From Adineta vaga (taxonomy: Eukaryota > Rotifera): a stretch of DNA of 64,000 nucleotides. The notes beneath the pieces are model-generated. The model made no database searches. It was not told where the DNA came from and saw only the letters and a program-made list of their open reading frames with translations. Of this stretch, positions 63,360 through 64,000 are shown one piece after another; position 1 is the stretch's first letter, and every line of letters begins with the position of its first letter. The position numbers and the translations under genes are program-made. Location: NCBI GenBank assembly GCA_021613535.1, contig CP075492.1, positions 1,798,001 through 1,862,000 of the forward strand, written 5' to 3'.

Positions 63360-64000
63360 TCATTTCTTTTTATATTTTTCTTCAAATGTAATTTCGTCTC
63401 GATAAGAATCCAGATATTTAATATTCATTTGATTTGGAAAGACTTTCTGAATCTCGAAAAACGTTGAACTTAATGATTGTTTCCATGACCAAAGTTCTAC
63501 ATTCCAACCTCTTGTCAATACTGTCTCTACAACAATCGGAAAACTCGTTTGATTCTGATTTCGATTTCTATCACCTGTAACCAAAACAAGAGTTCGTCCT
63601 CTATTTGTAATTGCGGTCTCATTATAACCAAGAAGTTTATGAAAGATTTGTGCGTGTAACATATCATCTAGATGACTTTCCTAGAAAAATTTGCTTTAAT
63701 ACGATAAGTATTGAGAATATAAAAAGCACTATAACTTACTTTGCCCGTTATTGATCGTTCTCCAATTTTACATGTATAACCACAAGATTCCCATTCTTCC
63801 CAAACACGTGGAGTTTTTGGTGGTTCACTTCCACCAACAAGACGTGTTTTTATATCTATTTTTACTTTACCTCTTTCAAGTTCGTTTGCAAGCTTGGCAT
63901 TATTTACACGAATAGCTGGATTGATTTTATATGATTTTGTTTCTTTATCATAAATCGTTTGAGCACCAATAAACACATTTGAATTATCGACAATAATATA
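63360..64000 (-). CDS. NYN-domain (PIN-like) protein, 5' end outside the window
   Basis: Exons 64000-63740 (continuing beyond the window) and 63680-63360, intron 59 bp, phase 0 (donor AAA|GTAAGT, acceptor TTTTTCTAG); 193 residues visible. Reads IIVDNSNVFIGAQ at the start, then ESHLDDMLHAQIF at the exon join, TLVLVTGDRNRNQ and WNVELWSWKQSLS. The three acidic clusters (VDNSN, DD, TGDRN) match the metal-binding Asp residues of NYN/LabA-type PIN nucleases, which cut RNA (compare MARF1/limkain). Ends EEKYKKK. Upstream domains are unknown. Confidence 0.75.

Overview
The window looks like nuclear DNA from a bdelloid rotifer (Adineta/Rotaria/Philodina type). No database search was possible. The evidence is AT-rich DNA with many introns of about 45-75 bp, gene families typical of bdelloids (NHL and FG-GAP beta-propellers, ADP-ribosyltransferases with and without TPRs, LDLa/EGF receptors, many small rhodopsin-like GPCRs), one strikingly GC-rich intronless gene of apparently foreign origin, and many copies of a GGGTGTGGGTG motif. 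That motif contains TGTGGG, the hexamer I recall as the bdelloid telomeric repeat.

Layout. 1.9-6.3 kb: a secreted NHL/REJ/GPS (polycystin-1-like) gene with a damaged 3' end. 7.2-8.7 kb: ADP/ATP carrier. 8.9-9.8 kb: decayed astacin protease and other fragments. 10.1-13.6 kb (minus): membrane-anchored FG-GAP propeller and an ART enzyme. 15.1-15.9 kb: two-TM zinc-ribbon protein. 16.2-17.2 kb: F-box/LRR gene with one LRR per 84-bp exon. 17.4 kb: orphan N-terminal piece of an ART-TPR protein. 20.6-22.0 kb: GC-rich transglutaminase-elicitor gene with a CUB-like tail. 23.3-28 kb: transposase fragment, a second ART gene and four foldback or MITE-like elements, three of them with target-site duplications. 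28.4-36.9 kb: a complete Ty3/gypsy-type LTR retroelement with gag, pol and an env-like gene. Its two 170-bp LTRs look identical, it has a 5-bp target duplication, and it carries a textbook -1 frameshift signal. It is inserted in the coding exon of a host gene. 38.2-38.8 kb: a possible relative of that host gene. 40.1-44.9 kb: a 1602-residue LDLa/EGF/7TM receptor in one exon. 45.7-47.7 kb (minus): membrane-anchored NHL protein. 49.2-51.5 kb (minus): ART-TPR protein. 52.2-53.2 kb: secreted propeller-like protein, with a truncated copy at 39.2-39.6 kb. 53.3-56.4 kb: two GPCRs. 56.9-57.9 kb: eight-exon neuronal-calcium-sensor gene, followed by a truncated paralogue. 59.9-61.3 kb: coiled-coil/Cys-rich gene of unknown function. 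61.8-63.2 kb: membrane NHL protein. 63.4-64.0 kb (minus): NYN-domain gene running off the window.

No operon logic applies; this is a eukaryotic locus. Two themes recur. First, ART modules and their N-terminal partner domain are scattered as whole genes and broken pieces. Second, short foldback elements built from telomere-like GGGTGTGGG motifs sit between genes and repeatedly at the broken ends of truncated genes. Splice sites were assigned by eye from GT/AG boundaries and reading-frame continuity. Several predicted proteins become sensible only after joining exons, which the entries describe.
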